Assembly (NCBI GenBank): GCA_963772805.1
Contig: CAVYYU010000002.1
Span: 496,001 to 560,000, forward strand
DNA from: Legionella_A sp963772805
Lineage (GTDB): Bacteria > Pseudomonadota > Gammaproteobacteria > Legionellales > Legionellaceae
Direction of reading: 5' to 3'
Length of the DNA stretch: 64,000 nt
Part shown: positions 1-8,079 of the stretch, piece by piece
Position numbering within the stretch: position 1 is the stretch's first letter
How the letters are laid out: each line of letters starts with the position of its first letter
Notes under the pieces: model-generated
What the model was told of the DNA's origin: nothing
Seen by the model: only the letters and a program-made list of their open reading frames with translations
Database searches by the model: none
Translations under genes and position numbers: made by a program

Positions 1-164
1 ACAAGTACTAATAAATAGGAGTTCGGAACAAAATAGGGGTATATCATGAGTAAAAGACCGCAGATCAAGACGGTAAAATTTTTTTGCTTTTTACCATAAA
101 GAAAGAAGCCAAATCCAATGGAGCCGAATAAAACACCCCATAGCAAAAAAGCGGTGCTAAACAT
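1..164 (-). CDS. Small hydrophobic membrane protein (3' end outside window)
   Basis: This partial gene begins at ATG 164 on the minus strand and leaves the window at base 1. A strong Shine-Dalgarno sequence (GGAGGG) lies about 8 bases upstream. The visible 54 residues start MFSTAFLLWGVLFGSIGFGF and form one membrane helix, then a short basic loop (YGKKQK), then a second hydrophobic helix. This resembles the roughly 70-residue inner-membrane proteins often labelled amino acid transport protein in gammaproteobacteria. That label is weak, so I assign no function. The start overlaps the end of the 67-codon frame at 157-360 by 8 bases, suggesting translational coupling. Confidence 0.6.
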   Translation of the reverse strand, partial: MFSTAFLLWGVLFGSIGFGFFLYGKKQKNFTVLICGLLLMIYPYFVPNSYLLVL

Positions 165-360
165 GTTGCATTCCCTCCTTCGTGGTTTCATTCGGTGCAA
201 CAAATCCATGATTTGTCAGTATTAGTTTAGCTGTCTTTGCACAGCATGCATTATAAAAATATAAATGATGTTTCAAATTTCCAAATTTTCCCATAGGCAT
301 AAGCACTTGTACGACAAAACGAAAATTTGGTAGCCAGTTATTTTCTTGTCGTCGTAACAT
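157..360 (-). CDS. Hypothetical 67-residue protein upstream of the membrane protein
   Basis: The frame encodes a basic 67-residue product starting MLRRQENNWLPNFRFVV with two adjacent cysteines near residues 39-40. No signal peptide or obvious membrane helix is visible and I do not recognise the family. Support for it being real comes from its 3' end overlapping the start of the well-led membrane protein gene by 8 bases, as in coupled pairs, and from a protein-like composition. Against it, there is no convincing ribosome binding site before its ATG. It could be a real small gene or a chance frame over the leader of the downstream gene. Confidence 0.35.
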   Translation of the reverse strand: MLRRQENNWLPNFRFVVQVLMPMGKFGNLKHHLYFYNACCAKTAKLILTNHGFVAPNETTKEGMQHV

Positions 361-370
361 TTACTATCTT

Positions 371-397
371 ATAGCTACTATAGCTACTATAGCTACG
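371..397. repeat. Three tandem copies of a 9-bp unit
   Basis: The 9-mer ATAGCTACT occurs three times head to tail, the last copy with one change. It lies just upstream of the 67-codon minus-strand frame. No function is evident; copy number may vary by slippage. Confidence 0.6.
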
Positions 398-458
398 CTG
401 AGCTTGTCTCTCTGGTTGTAATCATATGGAGTCGATGTTTGTAAATTTAAAAAATTGC

Positions 459-643
459 TTACATCTTCAATACAACAGAAGCGTTCTCAATACTTTTAAA
501 ATCGTGTGGGTACTCACTATAAATTTATACAGCCCAAAATTGATGTGTCCTTTAGGAGTAATCTCCGTGGTGAGCAATAGGCTGGTAATCCAAGGGCTAG
601 CAAAGGATGCTTGAGCAAAAAACAGTAAAACCAGAATTTTCAA
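459..643 (-). pseudogene. Remnant of an exported Legionella-type protein
   Basis: Read on the minus strand from TTG 643, the frame gives a signal-peptide-like segment (LKILVLLFFAQASFA, cleavage after SFA) followed by SPWITSLLLTTEITPKGHIN. This resembles the mature N-terminus of a family of Legionella exported proteins that begin with a short PW..PLL...G...P.GH motif. The reading then breaks near LYKF: one frame ends at 467-469, while a +1 shift gives YPHDFKSIENASVV before stopping at 459-461. The family is several hundred residues long, so this is a truncated, frameshifted relic. The family assignment is from memory of the motif and is moderate. Confidence 0.4.
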
Positions 644-878
644 GACATCTCTGCCGTTATTTATTGGACAAGCTATAAAATGTGAAACCTTATTTAAGCA
701 ATTGGAATAGAGATTGAATATTTAAATGGGCTTATTTTTCTGTAACCTGTATTATTGAAGTTATCATGGAGAAACTTCAGCACCCATCAAATCATTAAAA
801 GGGAGTACTACTCTGGGGGGCGCTTCCATGTAGATGACAGTGTGGGGAGTGACGAAACAGATTATATAAGGAGATAGA

Positions 879-1244
879 ATGAAGAACTTAGTGCTCGTTA
901 TGTTATTAAGTGTCGTTAATACAGTTGTTCTGGCTAATAATTTGGGTAAAACAATTTATGAAGCAGCCTGCCAAAATTGCCATGGACCACAATTAGCCAA
1001 AGCTATAAATGCCCCCGCAGCTTTTGACAAAAAAGCATGGGGTAAGCGTTTCAAACAGGCGAAGCTTGCAGTAAACAATAATCCTAAGCAATTTAAAACA
1101 CCTATAAATTATTTGTTATATAGCGTAACTATTGGTAAAGGACTAATGGCGCACGGCGGGCTATGCAAAGAAGCTGATGTACCGAATAAAAATTGTTCAA
1201 ATGATGCCTTGATTCAGGCAATTCACTACATGAGCAAAAACTAG
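879..1244 (+). CDS. Periplasmic class I cytochrome c, cytochrome c5-like
   Basis: The 121-residue product has a signal peptide (MKNLVLVMLLSVVNTVVLAN) followed by a haem c attachment motif, CQNCH, near residues 31-35. A likely distal methionine ligand is in GLMAHGG near residue 90. A C-terminal pair of cysteines (GLCKEADVPNKNC) is typical of the c5 subgroup, which carries a disulfide. The ATG follows AAGGAGA at good spacing. It should be an exported single-haem electron carrier; its redox partner is not visible because it stands alone, convergent with the phosphatase gene downstream. Confidence 0.85.
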   Translation: MKNLVLVMLLSVVNTVVLANNLGKTIYEAACQNCHGPQLAKAINAPAAFDKKAWGKRFKQAKLAVNNNPKQFKTPINYLLYSVTIGKGLMAHGGLCKEADVPNKNCSNDALIQAIHYMSKN

Positions 1245-1339
1245 GCGGCTCGTCTAGCTCATTTAGTAACCGTGGTCTTGCACTGATTTGATGGACACCT
1301 GGCGAAGGGAGTCTGGTTTCGACTCCCTGGCACTAAATA

Positions 1340-2509
1340 TTACGGTTTTACTTCCATTTGATCGGGAATATCATATTTTTTACAATCATATGGTGTCGTT
1401 CTTGGTGGTAATGGCTCAATAAACATAGGATTAATTATCCACTTACCATCTGAATTTTGATATGCATTGCAAAGCAACTCGACATTATTTCTATCCAGAA
1501 CCAATCTTCCACCTGTTGCATTCTTTAAAAAGAATAAGTCGCCATCGGAGTCGCCGCCGCCAAAGACAATCGGCGCAGGCATTGGCATTTTTTCAGGGTC
1601 GGTGACTTTAAATACAACTTTATTGAGCCAGCATGTTTTTCCAGGGCCAAAGCTCACTATTTCTTTGTTGCCATCTGGGTACGATCCGCAGCCTTCGAAG
1701 GTATCGGTTAACCGGCCTTGTTCATCGAGCATTTGACGAATACCGATGACATGCGCCTTATCAATGCCAACATCTTTTGCTACCACCTCGACGCTAGGTT
1801 GTATTGATGCTGAGATAACCCAAACGTCAAAACCATTTTTTTGAAGCACAGAAATCAGATCTTTCATTTGCGAATAGACACGAACATAGGCTGTATATTC
1901 TTTGGTTCCTACTTTTTGTGTTGCTCCAATTTTATTATCCTTATTGAGTTTAAATGCATGTTCCGTGAATTGTTGAATTTCAGCAGGAGTATAACCTGCA
2001 AAAACCTGTGCATAAAAAATTAAGCTGTTCATGTGAGGACTCGTTGAGTCTTTCCATGCAGAAAGGCCATTTTCTAAGGGATTCAGATTATAGATGTTGA
2101 GCATCGTGTCGGCACAAGCAGGGTTGGATTGTGTGGGAAGAAATGCTGAGGTACCGCCACAATTTTTCTCTAATTCTTTAATCGCATCAGCTGTTAGCAT
2201 TTCATTCATTTGAGAAAACTTAGCAGGTCGTTTGAACTTTCCATTGACCGTCATCCAGTAGAAGGTTGCATCGCCTATATCATTCTTCATCATGGTGTTA
2301 TCCCAGTCAAATGCGGCAACTGGTTTATTTGCTGCATTATAGCTGGGGCTATTTGTCCCATATTGGTTGATTAGAGTATTAATTTTCTCCCGATTCTTTC
2401 CTGCCCATACTTCGTCTGTGCTTAGGTGAGCACCGGCGGCGCCAACTAAAGATGAAAATGAGATATTGGATAATAAAATAAACCAATAAACACGTTTTTT
2501 TGTATCCAT
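1340..2509 (-). CDS. Exported HAD-superfamily phosphatase (phosphorylcholine phosphatase-like)
   Basis: A 389-residue protein with an N-terminal hydrophobic signal segment. HAD motif I is DWDNT (D68, D70), motif II is the serine in SAS (233-235), and the metal-binding motif IV is GGGDSDGD (317-324). This spacing, with a large helical cap between motifs I and II, is like the secreted phosphorylcholine and related acid phosphatases of Pseudomonas. It probably hydrolyses phosphomonoesters in the periplasm or outside the cell; the substrate is inferred only. The start has AAGGAGC at normal spacing. Export and several cysteines fit secretion through the type II route, which is not shown here. Confidence 0.75.
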   Translation of the reverse strand: MDTKKRVYWFILLSNISFSSLVGAAGAHLSTDEVWAGKNREKINTLINQYGTNSPSYNAANKPVAAFDWDNTMMKNDIGDATFYWMTVNGKFKRPAKFSQMNEMLTADAIKELEKNCGGTSAFLPTQSNPACADTMLNIYNLNPLENGLSAWKDSTSPHMNSLIFYAQVFAGYTPAEIQQFTEHAFKLNKDNKIGATQKVGTKEYTAYVRVYSQMKDLISVLQKNGFDVWVISASIQPSVEVVAKDVGIDKAHVIGIRQMLDEQGRLTDTFEGCGSYPDGNKEIVSFGPGKTCWLNKVVFKVTDPEKMPMPAPIVFGGGDSDGDLFFLKNATGGRLVLDRNNVELLCNAYQNSDGKWIINPMFIEPLPPRTTPYDCKKYDIPDQMEVKP

Positions 2510-3176
2510 GAATTACGCTCCTTGTTTATTTGTCCTCATTCCTTAACTGTGCACTTTGTCTTTTATGAAAACAAAGATACGATATTAAAGTTGATTGTAG
2601 ACCACGGTTGCCCTCTAAACAAACTAACAGTAATTATATTGGTCACCTGGTGAGGCTGGTCGATGACGTTGAGGTATTCAGAGTGTACCAACAGTAACTT
2701 GGGTTCTCTGCTTTGATCGAAAAATATCCCGGGCATGTGATGCGTCATCGACGATTTTTTGATTACGAGGAACACCCGGTTCAAAATAATTACGACAATT
2801 ATGCCCGCGATCTTTCTACCATTGTCTGCGAGCAAGAGCTTCAATTTCATGAATATTTTGTTTGCGGTGCAGCGCGCTATTTTCTGCTAATAACACGGGC
2901 CTTATGCGGTACGAGCACGTCAATCTGATCCGGATACCACTCGCAAAGACGAAATGAGTGTTCGTGGTAGGCCGGAGTGGCGTTTCATTAAAATGTGTTG
3001 TAAGTTTTAGGCCAAGTAATCATAATTACGCGCTAATCTTAGGGTGATTTTCTTGGCGTTAATACGGATTAACAGTAGAAATGAATTGCAGATCTATTAT
3101 TTAACATACGCACGCGATAGTCAGTCTAGCGGGCGCATGAAGCCACAAAAAAAATATTTCTAAATAAGGAGTTACC
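2510..3176. other. Gene-poor interval with a possible gene relic
   Basis: No convincing gene lies here. The plus-strand frame at 2713-2928 (TTG start, 71 codons) has a charged, protein-like composition (for example RHRRFFDYEEHPVQNNYDNY) but no ribosome binding site and no family I recognise. It may be a fragment of a lost gene. The end of the interval is the leader of the lipoprotein gene at 3177, with AAGGAG directly before its ATG. Confidence 0.4.
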
Positions 3177-3518
3177 ATGAAAATAAAAACATTGTTAATA
3201 CCATTTCTTGTATTAACGACTGCCGCATGTACCCATACACCCTCAGCAGGTGAGAAAATGTTAACTCATTCTGAAGAGGCAAGGAAGTTAGGGAAACAAT
3301 GGACTAAAGGCGAGGAGTCTATTCTTGAGTCAAAGGATTTAGAAAAAAAAGGGGATAAATTAATTCGTTCGGGCAACAAAAAAATAGCGAAGGGTAAAAA
3401 ATTAATTTCCGAAGGTGAGAGTGATGTTAACAAAGGAAATAAAGCACTTAGTCTATCAAATTCCAGGCTAAAAGATGGGCGAAGTCTGCAACAAGAAAGC
3501 GAATCAGAAATTTACTGA
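3177..3518 (+). CDS. Lysine-rich lipoprotein with helical repeats
   Basis: The 113-residue product has a lipoprotein signal ending in TTAAC with the lipidated cysteine at residue 18. The mature part is highly charged and built from irregular 7-14 residue units of the pattern K-G-x-K-L-I-x-x-G (roughly residues 55-90), likely to form a long amphipathic helix. It should be anchored in the envelope. I do not recognise a named family. The start follows AAGGAG. It is convergent with the cyclophilin gene, with a large hairpin between them. Confidence 0.7.
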   Translation: MKIKTLLIPFLVLTTAACTHTPSAGEKMLTHSEEARKLGKQWTKGEESILESKDLEKKGDKLIRSGNKKIAKGKKLISEGESDVNKGNKALSLSNSRLKDGRSLQQESESEIY

Positions 3519-3669
3519 AAAATATCCAGGGACTTTAGAATAGAGTAGAACAGACTCCGTAATTTGGTTGTAAACCATGCTGTGGAGTCTTGGCAATCTA
3601 TTTATCCCTCTTTACAACGCTGATTTTTTAAACTTGATTGTTGATGCTCTTGCAAAACTGAAGCGAAGT

Positions 3670-3734
3670 ATCGTTGGGTTCGGTCCTGCCTTTTGCTAAA
3701 CGCTTGTCAAAAGGCAAGGCCTAACGCCAACGAT
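3670..3734. terminator. Long hairpin between convergent genes
   Basis: An inner perfect 9-bp stem (TGCCTTTTG at 3687-3695 with CAAAAGGCA at 3708-3716) is extended by an outer 8-bp stem (ATCGTTGG at 3670-3677 with CCAACGAT at 3727-3734). It sits between the convergent lipoprotein and cyclophilin genes and may end transcription from both. Only a short T-run follows, so terminator function is an inference. Confidence 0.5.
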
Positions 3735-3767
3735 TTTATAGCCCTTTTGTAGTATAGGCCCCTGAAT

Positions 3768-4334
3768 TTATTTTTGAATGGTGATACTTTCAATAACTAC
3801 GGGTGTTATAGGTCTGTCTTGCGAGTCTCTGGGCAGGTTGCTAATCTTATCGGCAACTTCTTGTCCAGAAATTACTTGGCCAAAAACATTGTAGCCACCT
3901 TGTAAGTTAGGTGTTGGTGCGACGGTAATAAAAAATTGGCTGCCGTTCGTGTTTGGACCCGCGTTAGCCATCGCAAGCACGCCAGGTTTACTAAAACTCG
4001 CATTAGTATTTTCATTATCAAATTGATAACCAGGTCCACCAGTTCCGCTTCCAAGGGGGTCGCCGCCCTGAATCATAAAGCCATTGATGACGCGATGAAA
4101 GATTAAACCATTATAAAAAGGGCGTTTAACCATTTGGCCTGTTTTTAGATCTTTAAATTCTTTTGTTCCTGTTGCCAGGCCGATAAAATTTGCTACGGTA
4201 TTGGGTGCTTCTTTTGTAAATAACTCACAAGTAATGCTACCTTCCGACGTTTTAATAATCGCCGTTTCAGCGTGTGCTGACATGACGCCTACGCTTAGCA
4301 ATAAGCTGAGAAGTAAATAGGGTGTTTTTTTCAT
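3768..4334 (-). CDS. ppiA: Periplasmic cyclophilin-type peptidyl-prolyl isomerase
   Basis: The 188-residue product starts with a clear signal peptide (MKKTPYLLLSLLLSVGVMSAHA). The cyclophilin core follows, with the catalytic arginine segment LIFHRVINGFMIQGGD and the downstream GSQFFIT motif. It catalyses cis-trans isomerisation of prolyl peptide bonds during folding of exported proteins. The length fits the bacterial PpiA type. A GGAG Shine-Dalgarno sequence precedes the ATG. It is transcribed alone. Confidence 0.9.
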   Translation of the reverse strand: MKKTPYLLLSLLLSVGVMSAHAETAIIKTSEGSITCELFTKEAPNTVANFIGLATGTKEFKDLKTGQMVKRPFYNGLIFHRVINGFMIQGGDPLGSGTGGPGYQFDNENTNASFSKPGVLAMANAGPNTNGSQFFITVAPTPNLQGGYNVFGQVISGQEVADKISNLPRDSQDRPITPVVIESITIQK

Positions 4335-4518
4335 TTAAAAATCTCCGTGGGTTGTTATGATGAGCATGCTAGTTCGGACACAGTATATACGCTTGTTTAT
4401 GTGGTTTATAGATGCATACAGGCATGCGATCCACCATCATCGACGTCAGAAATAACGGTATGGTTTATCCGGCTGGTTTAGTCGATATCGCACTACTTGA
4501 TGCTCCCGAATCCTTAGC

Positions 4519-4956
4519 TCAGCCCAGATGCTGATTTACCCATCGAACCATATCTTGTGACCCCATGGCTCCGGCGTTTCTGGCAACTTCCTTTCCGTGA
4601 AAGAGAAGCATGAGGGTTGGGATGCTTTGAATGCTATAACGAGCGGCTAACACTTGCTCAGCTTCAATATTAACTTTGACTAATCGAACTTTAGGTTCAA
4701 GAATACCTGCTGCAGACTCGAAGTTTGGGGCCATCATTTTACAAGGACCACACCATTCGGCCCAGAAATCGACTAACACCGGGATGTCATTATGATTGAT
4801 ATGACGCTCAAAAAATCTCCGGTTCAATGGAGCGGGCTTCCCATCAAAAAGCGCCTTTTGGCACTTTCCACAAGTGGGATGCTCAGTCAAACGTTTCGTG
4901 GGTAGTCTGTTGAGGGTATGGCAGTGGGGACAAACAATATGCATTGCATCACTCAT
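4519..4956 (-). CDS. trxC: Thioredoxin 2
   Basis: The 145-residue protein has the N-terminal zinc-binding module of TrxC, with CPHC (residues 9-12) and CGKC (29-32). The thioredoxin fold follows, with the active site WAEWCGPCKMM at about residues 65-75 and the cis-proline segment IPTLML. It is a cytoplasmic disulfide reductase active under oxidative stress. It lies downstream of katG on the same strand, separated by a hairpin, so the pair may form a peroxide-defence cluster. The upstream Shine-Dalgarno sequence is weak. Confidence 0.92.
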   Translation of the reverse strand: MSDAMHIVCPHCHTLNRLPTKRLTEHPTCGKCQKALFDGKPAPLNRRFFERHINHNDIPVLVDFWAEWCGPCKMMAPNFESAAGILEPKVRLVKVNIEAEQVLAARYSIQSIPTLMLLFHGKEVARNAGAMGSQDMVRWVNQHLG

Positions 4957-5000
4957 AGTCTTGGCTCTTATTTGGTTCTAATTGGATTAATTGATAGATT

Positions 5001-5028
5001 GATACTCTTTCTGCGGGGAAAGAGTATC
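5001..5028 (-). terminator. Hairpin downstream of katG
   Basis: A perfect 11-bp stem (GATACTCTTTC at 5001-5011 with GAAAGAGTATC at 5018-5028) encloses a 6-base loop. It begins 49 bases after the katG stop and precedes trxC. There is no strong T-run on the minus strand, so it could be a weak terminator or an RNA-stabilising structure. Confidence 0.5.
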
Positions 5029-5076
5029 AGCCAATTTCACGCCGTGATGATAAGTGGTGTGAAAGCTCGCAGAGCA

Positions 5077-7242
5077 TTAGGCCAGATCAAAACGATCGGC
5101 ATTCATAACCTTTGCCCAGGCCGCAACAAAGTCGTGCACGAATTTTTCTTTATTATCATCCTGAGCGTACACTTCTGCATAGGCACGAAGAATAGCATTG
5201 GAGCCGAAAACAAGATCCACTCGGGTCGCCGTCCACTTGAGATCACCCGTTTTACGGTCACGGATTTCATAGACATTGTTGCCTGTGGGCTTCCATGTGT
5301 TGGCCATATCAGTCAGGTTGACAAAAAAGTCATTTGTCAGAACACCTTCGCGTTTGGTGAATACGCCATGCTTAGTTGCGCCGTGATTAGTCCCTAACAC
5401 GCGCATGCCACCAACAAGGACAGTCATTTCAGGGGCAGTCAATCCCATTAGTTGCGTACGATCGAGCATTAGCTCTTCAGCGCTGACAGAATAGTCGTTC
5501 TTAAGCCAGTTACGGTAACCATCAGCAAGGGGTTCCAGCACAGCAAAGGAAGCCACATCGGTCATCTTGTCCGTTGCATCACCACGCCCGGGTGCGAACG
5601 GCACTGTGATGTCAAAGCCGGCTGCCTTGGTGGCCTGCTCGATACCGACATTACCGGCAAGCACAATTACATCGGCCACACTGGCGCCAGATTCCGTGGC
5701 GATAGCTTCGAGAACCCGCAATACTTTTGCCAGACGTTGTGGCTCATTGCCTTCCCAGTCCTTTTGCGGCATCAGTCGGATACGTGCGCCATTCGCACCG
5801 CCTCGCTTATCTGAACCACGGAAAGTCCGCGCGCTATCCCATGCGGTAGAAATCATTTCACTGAGGCTGAGAGCGGAGGCTGCGATCTTCGCTTTGACAG
5901 CAGCAACATCATAATCTTGATTACCTGCAGGCACTGGATCTTGCCAAATCAAATCTTCCGTTGGAACATCTGGACCAATGTAGCACGCCTTCGGTCCCAT
6001 ATCACGATGGATAAGTTTGAACCAGGCTCGCGCAAAAACTTCTGCAAAATAATCAGGGTCTTTGTAAAAGCGCTCAGCAATTTTACGATAAATGGGATCC
6101 ATCTTTATTGCCATATCAGCGTCGGTCATGATCGGATTGTAGCGAATGGAGGGGTCTTCAACATCAACCGGTTTATCTTCTTCCTTAATATTAATAGGCT
6201 CCCATTGGCAGGCACCAGCCGGACTTTTTTTCTGCTCCCAATCATGATTAAGAAGCATATGGAAATAGCCGTTATCCCACTTAGTGGGGTGTGTCGTCCA
6301 CGCGCCTTCTAGACCACTCGAAACCGTATTGCGACCAATGCCTCGAGTGGTTTTATTTATCCAACCAAGGCCTTGATCATCGATATCAGCTGCTTCGGGA
6401 GCAGGACCCAAAAGCTTTGCATCGCCATTACCATGACATTTGCCAACTGTATGACCACCAGCCGTCAGAGCGACAGTTTCCTCGTCGTTCATCGCCATGC
6501 GCGCGAAGGTCACACGGACATCCTGAGCTGTCCGAAGCGGGTCAGGCTTGCCGTCTACGCCCTCAGGGTTGACATAAATCAACCCCATTTGTACTGCTGC
6601 TAGTGGGTTTTCCAGCGAATCACGGCTTTTGTCATCATAACGCTTGGCGCCCAACCATTCCTTTTCTGATCCCCAGTAAACGTCTTCTTCAGGATGCCAA
6701 ATATCCTCGCGGCCGAAACCAAAACCAAATGTTTTAAAACCCATTGATTCATAAGCAATGTTACCTGCCAGGACTATCAAGTCAGCCCAGCTAATCTTGT
6801 TGCCATATTTTTTCTTAATAGGCCATAATAATCGACGAGCTTTGTCCAAGTTCACATTGTCAGGCCAAGAATTCAACGGTGCAAAACGTTGATTACCTGT
6901 ACCAGCACCACCACGACCATCAGCCACACGATACGTACCAGCAGCATGCCAGGACATACGAATCATCAAACCGCCATAGTGCCCCCAATCAGCAGGCCAC
7001 CATGCCTGACTATCGGTCATCAAAGCATGCAAATCGTTCTTAAGCGCCTCAATATCCAGTTTTTTGACTTCTTCACGATAGTTGAAGCTCTTTCCCATCG
7101 GATTAGTTTTGGTATCATGCTGATGCAATATATCGAGGTTCAAAGCATTCGGCCACCAATCCATATTCGATTCACCCGTGGACGTGACACCGCCATGCAT
7201 CACCGGACATTTGCCGGTGGCGTTTATATCTTTCCCATCCAT
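5077..7242 (-). CDS. katG: Bifunctional catalase-peroxidase
   Basis: A haem enzyme that removes hydrogen peroxide by catalase and peroxidase reactions. I chose ATG 7242 (721 residues) because AGAGGTG sits just before it; the frame also opens two codons earlier at a GTG. Numbered from that GTG, the distal-pocket residues are R97, W100 and H101 in RMSWHAAGTYR. The KatG-specific crosslinked triad is W100, Y225 (GLIYVNPEG) and M251 (FARMAMND), and the proximal haem ligand is H266 in GGHTVGKCHG. A second, degenerate peroxidase-like domain forms the C-terminal half, as in all KatG. Legionella commonly carry katG-type rather than katE-type catalases. Confidence 0.97.
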   Translation of the reverse strand: MDGKDINATGKCPVMHGGVTSTGESNMDWWPNALNLDILHQHDTKTNPMGKSFNYREEVKKLDIEALKNDLHALMTDSQAWWPADWGHYGGLMIRMSWHAAGTYRVADGRGGAGTGNQRFAPLNSWPDNVNLDKARRLLWPIKKKYGNKISWADLIVLAGNIAYESMGFKTFGFGFGREDIWHPEEDVYWGSEKEWLGAKRYDDKSRDSLENPLAAVQMGLIYVNPEGVDGKPDPLRTAQDVRVTFARMAMNDEETVALTAGGHTVGKCHGNGDAKLLGPAPEAADIDDQGLGWINKTTRGIGRNTVSSGLEGAWTTHPTKWDNGYFHMLLNHDWEQKKSPAGACQWEPINIKEEDKPVDVEDPSIRYNPIMTDADMAIKMDPIYRKIAERFYKDPDYFAEVFARAWFKLIHRDMGPKACYIGPDVPTEDLIWQDPVPAGNQDYDVAAVKAKIAASALSLSEMISTAWDSARTFRGSDKRGGANGARIRLMPQKDWEGNEPQRLAKVLRVLEAIATESGASVADVIVLAGNVGIEQATKAAGFDITVPFAPGRGDATDKMTDVASFAVLEPLADGYRNWLKNDYSVSAEELMLDRTQLMGLTAPEMTVLVGGMRVLGTNHGATKHGVFTKREGVLTNDFFVNLTDMANTWKPTGNNVYEIRDRKTGDLKWTATRVDLVFGSNAILRAYAEVYAQDDNKEKFVHDFVAAWAKVMNADRFDLA

Positions 7243-7693
7243 AGTCACCTCTTATCAACACCTTGTTAATTAAAGTATTAACTATAGTCCAAGAGTATGG
7301 TCTGGGCAATCAACAGAACAGTGAGATTTTTTGTTTTTGAACATGCTGTTAGGAGGCTGAATTTCAGTAATTAGTTACTCTATTTTCGGAAATTATTATT
7401 GATAATTTATCGAATCGATCTTGAATTAAATAATTTCAGTGTGAGAACCCGTAGTCCATTGGCTCTTTAATATAAAGATATATAAGATCATAGGCTAAAT
7501 TATACTAAGCTTCAGATGTGGTATTTTTTTTTGAGAATATTTTTCCTCATGCCTGTCCTACTGAGTTTTTAGGGTCCAGCCATTTCATTAATGGCTAGTG
7601 GGTACTCGATATACTGCAAAGAATCTTCTGTTTAATTAAGACATAAAGGAGAGACCCATAATTATACTGACAAAAAAGTAAATTATTATTCGT
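7243..7693. other. AT-rich katG leader and spacer
   Basis: About 450 bases with no gene. The part next to katG must hold its promoter, but no clear consensus -35/-10 pair could be fixed. The rest is AT-rich spacer running up to the decayed GGDEF gene. Confidence 0.5.
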
Positions 7694-8079
7694 ATGGCAT
7701 TGATTTTTGCCATTGTAGAATGGTTAATTATGTTGTTGTTTAATTATATCTTGCCAGAGTTAGCCGTCAGCATTGAAACGGTCTTGGATGCGGCCTTATT
7801 AGTTTTAATATCCATCCCGATGATTTGATTAGTCCTTATATTGTCGCTAACGATGAACTAATAGGACGCATTAGCCGCTTGGCGCTGACTCAATTGGGAA
7901 ATCGCCGTGCACTGACTGAACATTTCAACAGGGTTCTATCAATCAATATTAGGCAAAACAGTTAAGGAGCTCTTCTATCCATGGATCTTGATAAGTTTAA
8001 AGCTATTAATGATGAGTTTGGACATGACGCTGGAGATGTCGTGCGTGCTATCAGACGCGAGCTAAAAGTCATTCTTTGA
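7694..8079 (+). pseudogene. Decayed diguanylate cyclase (GGDEF) gene
   Basis: Three consecutive pieces in different frames read as one broken protein. The first, from ATG 7694, is a hydrophobic segment (MALIFAIVEWLIMLLFNYIL) ending at a stop near 7828. The second contains LALTQLGNRRALTEHFNRVL, the start of a GGDEF domain. The third, from 7981, contains MDLDKFKAINDEFGHDAGD, the metal- and substrate-binding segment that follows. Nothing corresponding to the GG(D/E)EF active-site loop or the C-terminal half is present; the remnant stops at 8079. The gene is therefore inactive. Its end overlaps the end of the convergent transporter gene. Confidence 0.8.

Noticed and set aside
426..614. Plus-strand 62-codon frame
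   Set aside because: It lies antisense to the exported-protein relic, has no ribosome site and the composition is not protein-like.
2563..2850. Minus-strand 95-codon frame in the 2.5-3.2 kb gap
   Set aside because: No ribosome site, overlaps the better plus-strand frame, and no recognisable features.
4918..5397. Long plus-strand frame across trxC and katG ends
   Set aside because: It is a shadow of katG, whose catalytic motifs are read on the other strand.
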